The notes below the pieces were generated by a model. That model did no database searches, was not told the DNA's origin, and saw only the letters and a program-made list of their open reading frames with translations. A stretch of 5,648 nucleotides of DNA from an uncultured Lentisphaeraceae bacterium (GTDB lineage: Bacteria; Verrucomicrobiota; Kiritimatiellia; RFP12; DVOR01), in NCBI GenBank assembly GCA_946056345.1, contig CAMGJH010000089.1:1-5648 (forward strand). The letters are read 5' to 3'. Made by a program: the position numbers and the translations under genes. Positions 4,881-5,648 of this stretch are shown here, one piece after another (position 1 is the stretch's first letter; each line of letters opens with the position of its first letter).

Positions 4881-5648
4881 TTACGCGCCGTAGACTTCAT
4901 CGACCGAGTCGGAGATAATCTCCAGGGCCTCCTCGAGGTCCTTCTCGGTGATGTTGAGCGAGGGGAGGAAGCGGACCACGTGCTCGCCGGCCGTGCAGCA
5001 GAGGACGCCGCCCATCCGGCAGGCGTCGACGATCTCCTTGGCCGAGCCCTCCACCACCATCCCCACGAGCAGGCCGCGGCCGCGCACTTCAAGGATTTGC
5101 GGACAGCTCTCCATCAACGCCTCGAGGCCCTCCTGGAGGAGCGCGCCCACCTGCTTGGCGTGGTCAAGCAGCCCTTCCTTCTCAATGACGTCGAGCACCG
5201 CGAGGGCGGCGGCGCAGGCGACGGGGTTGCCGCCAAAGGTCGAGCCGAGCGCGCCGGGGTGCAGGAGGTCGGAGAGGTCGGGGCGGGCGAGAACCGCACC
5301 GAGGGGGAGGCCGCCGCCGAGGGCCTTGGCCAGGGTGAACATATCGGGCTTGACGCCGAGCTGCTCCCAGGCGAAGAAGGTGCCGGTGCGGCCCACGCCG
5401 GTCTGCACCTCGTCCATCAGCAGGAGCAGGTCGTGCTCCTTGCAGAGCGCGGCGACGCCTTCGATGAACTCGGGCTTGGCGGGAATGACGCCGCCCTCGG
5501 CCTGGATGGGCTCGAGCATAATGGCGACGGTCTTATCGGAGAGGGCGGCCTTGAGGGAGTCCAGGTCGTTGTAATCGGCGTAGGCAAAGCCGATGGGCAT
5601 CGGGTCGAAGCCCTTCTGGATCTTCTCCTGGGCGGTGGCCGCGCACAT
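4881..5648 (-). CDS. argD: acetylornithine aminotransferase, class III PLP enzyme (5' end beyond window)
   Basis: This enzyme transfers the amino group of glutamate to N-acetylglutamate semialdehyde, giving N-acetylornithine in arginine synthesis, and is cytoplasmic. The visible 255 residues are the C-terminal two thirds of a protein that is usually about 390-400 long; the frame runs open to the right edge. The ATG at 5648 is probably internal, since the sequence there (ATAQEKIQKGFDP) matches the middle of ArgD. Numbered from that point, LEPIQAEGG (45-53) and LLMDEVQTGVGRTG (76-89) hold the PLP-contacting Asp79 and Gln82. LAKALGGGLPLGA (106-118) holds the Schiff-base Lys108, and STFGGNP is at 136-142. 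The C-terminal VVRFLPSLNITEKDLEEAL is typical of ArgD. Ornithine or succinylornithine aminotransferases are alternatives, since class III members overlap. No other arg gene is visible. Confidence 0.88.
   Translation of the reverse strand: MCAATAQEKIQKGFDPMPIGFAYADYNDLDSLKAALSDKTVAIMLEPIQAEGGVIPAKPEFIEGVAALCKEHDLLLLMDEVQTGVGRTGTFFAWEQLGVKPDMFTLAKALGGGLPLGAVLARPDLSDLLHPGALGSTFGGNPVACAAALAVLDVIEKEGLLDHAKQVGALLQEGLEALMESCPQILEVRGRGLLVGMVVEGSAKEIVDACRMGGVLCCTAGEHVVRFLPSLNITEKDLEEALEIISDSVDEVYGA

Overview
The window is GC-rich DNA with a bacterial gene layout. It reads as ordinary chromosomal housekeeping and transport content. No mobile element, integrase, CRISPR array or toxin system is visible. 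The long-form PurC, the SLC34-type phosphate symporter and the unusual family-20-like glycosidase would fit a Chloroflexota (Anaerolineae-like) or similar high-GC environmental bacterium. That placement is a guess from protein style, not something the sequence proves.

Layout from left to right. Positions 1-233 hold no convincing gene, only GC-rich direct and inverted repeats at the extreme left. A strong sigma70-type promoter then drives a complete tRNA-Ala(GGC), which is closed by an intrinsic terminator. A long perfect inverted repeat (416-480) separates it from a convergent Na+/phosphate symporter gene on the minus strand. The symporter and purC diverge from a shared intergenic region. That region carries an 11-bp-spaced direct repeat (a possible Pho-type operator), an 8-bp dyad, a 14-bp tandem repeat and a TATAAT box for purC. 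purC (SAICAR synthase, de novo purine synthesis) is followed after 3 nt by a family-20-like glycoside hydrolase gene. A good intrinsic terminator lies inside the predicted start of that hydrolase gene. A GC-rich hairpin then separates it from a convergent acetylornithine aminotransferase (argD) gene, whose 5' end lies beyond the right edge.

Functionally the genes are a mixed set: translation (tRNA-Ala), phosphate uptake, purine synthesis, amino-sugar glycoside cleavage and arginine synthesis. Only purC and the hydrolase could be co-transcribed, and the terminator between them suggests that coupling is partial. The most interesting signals are the terminator overlapping a coding start, a sharp switch in codon style inside the hydrolase gene, the competing hairpins at 416-480, and the Pho-box-like repeat ahead of a phosphate transporter. 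I found no evidence for an undescribed multi-gene system.
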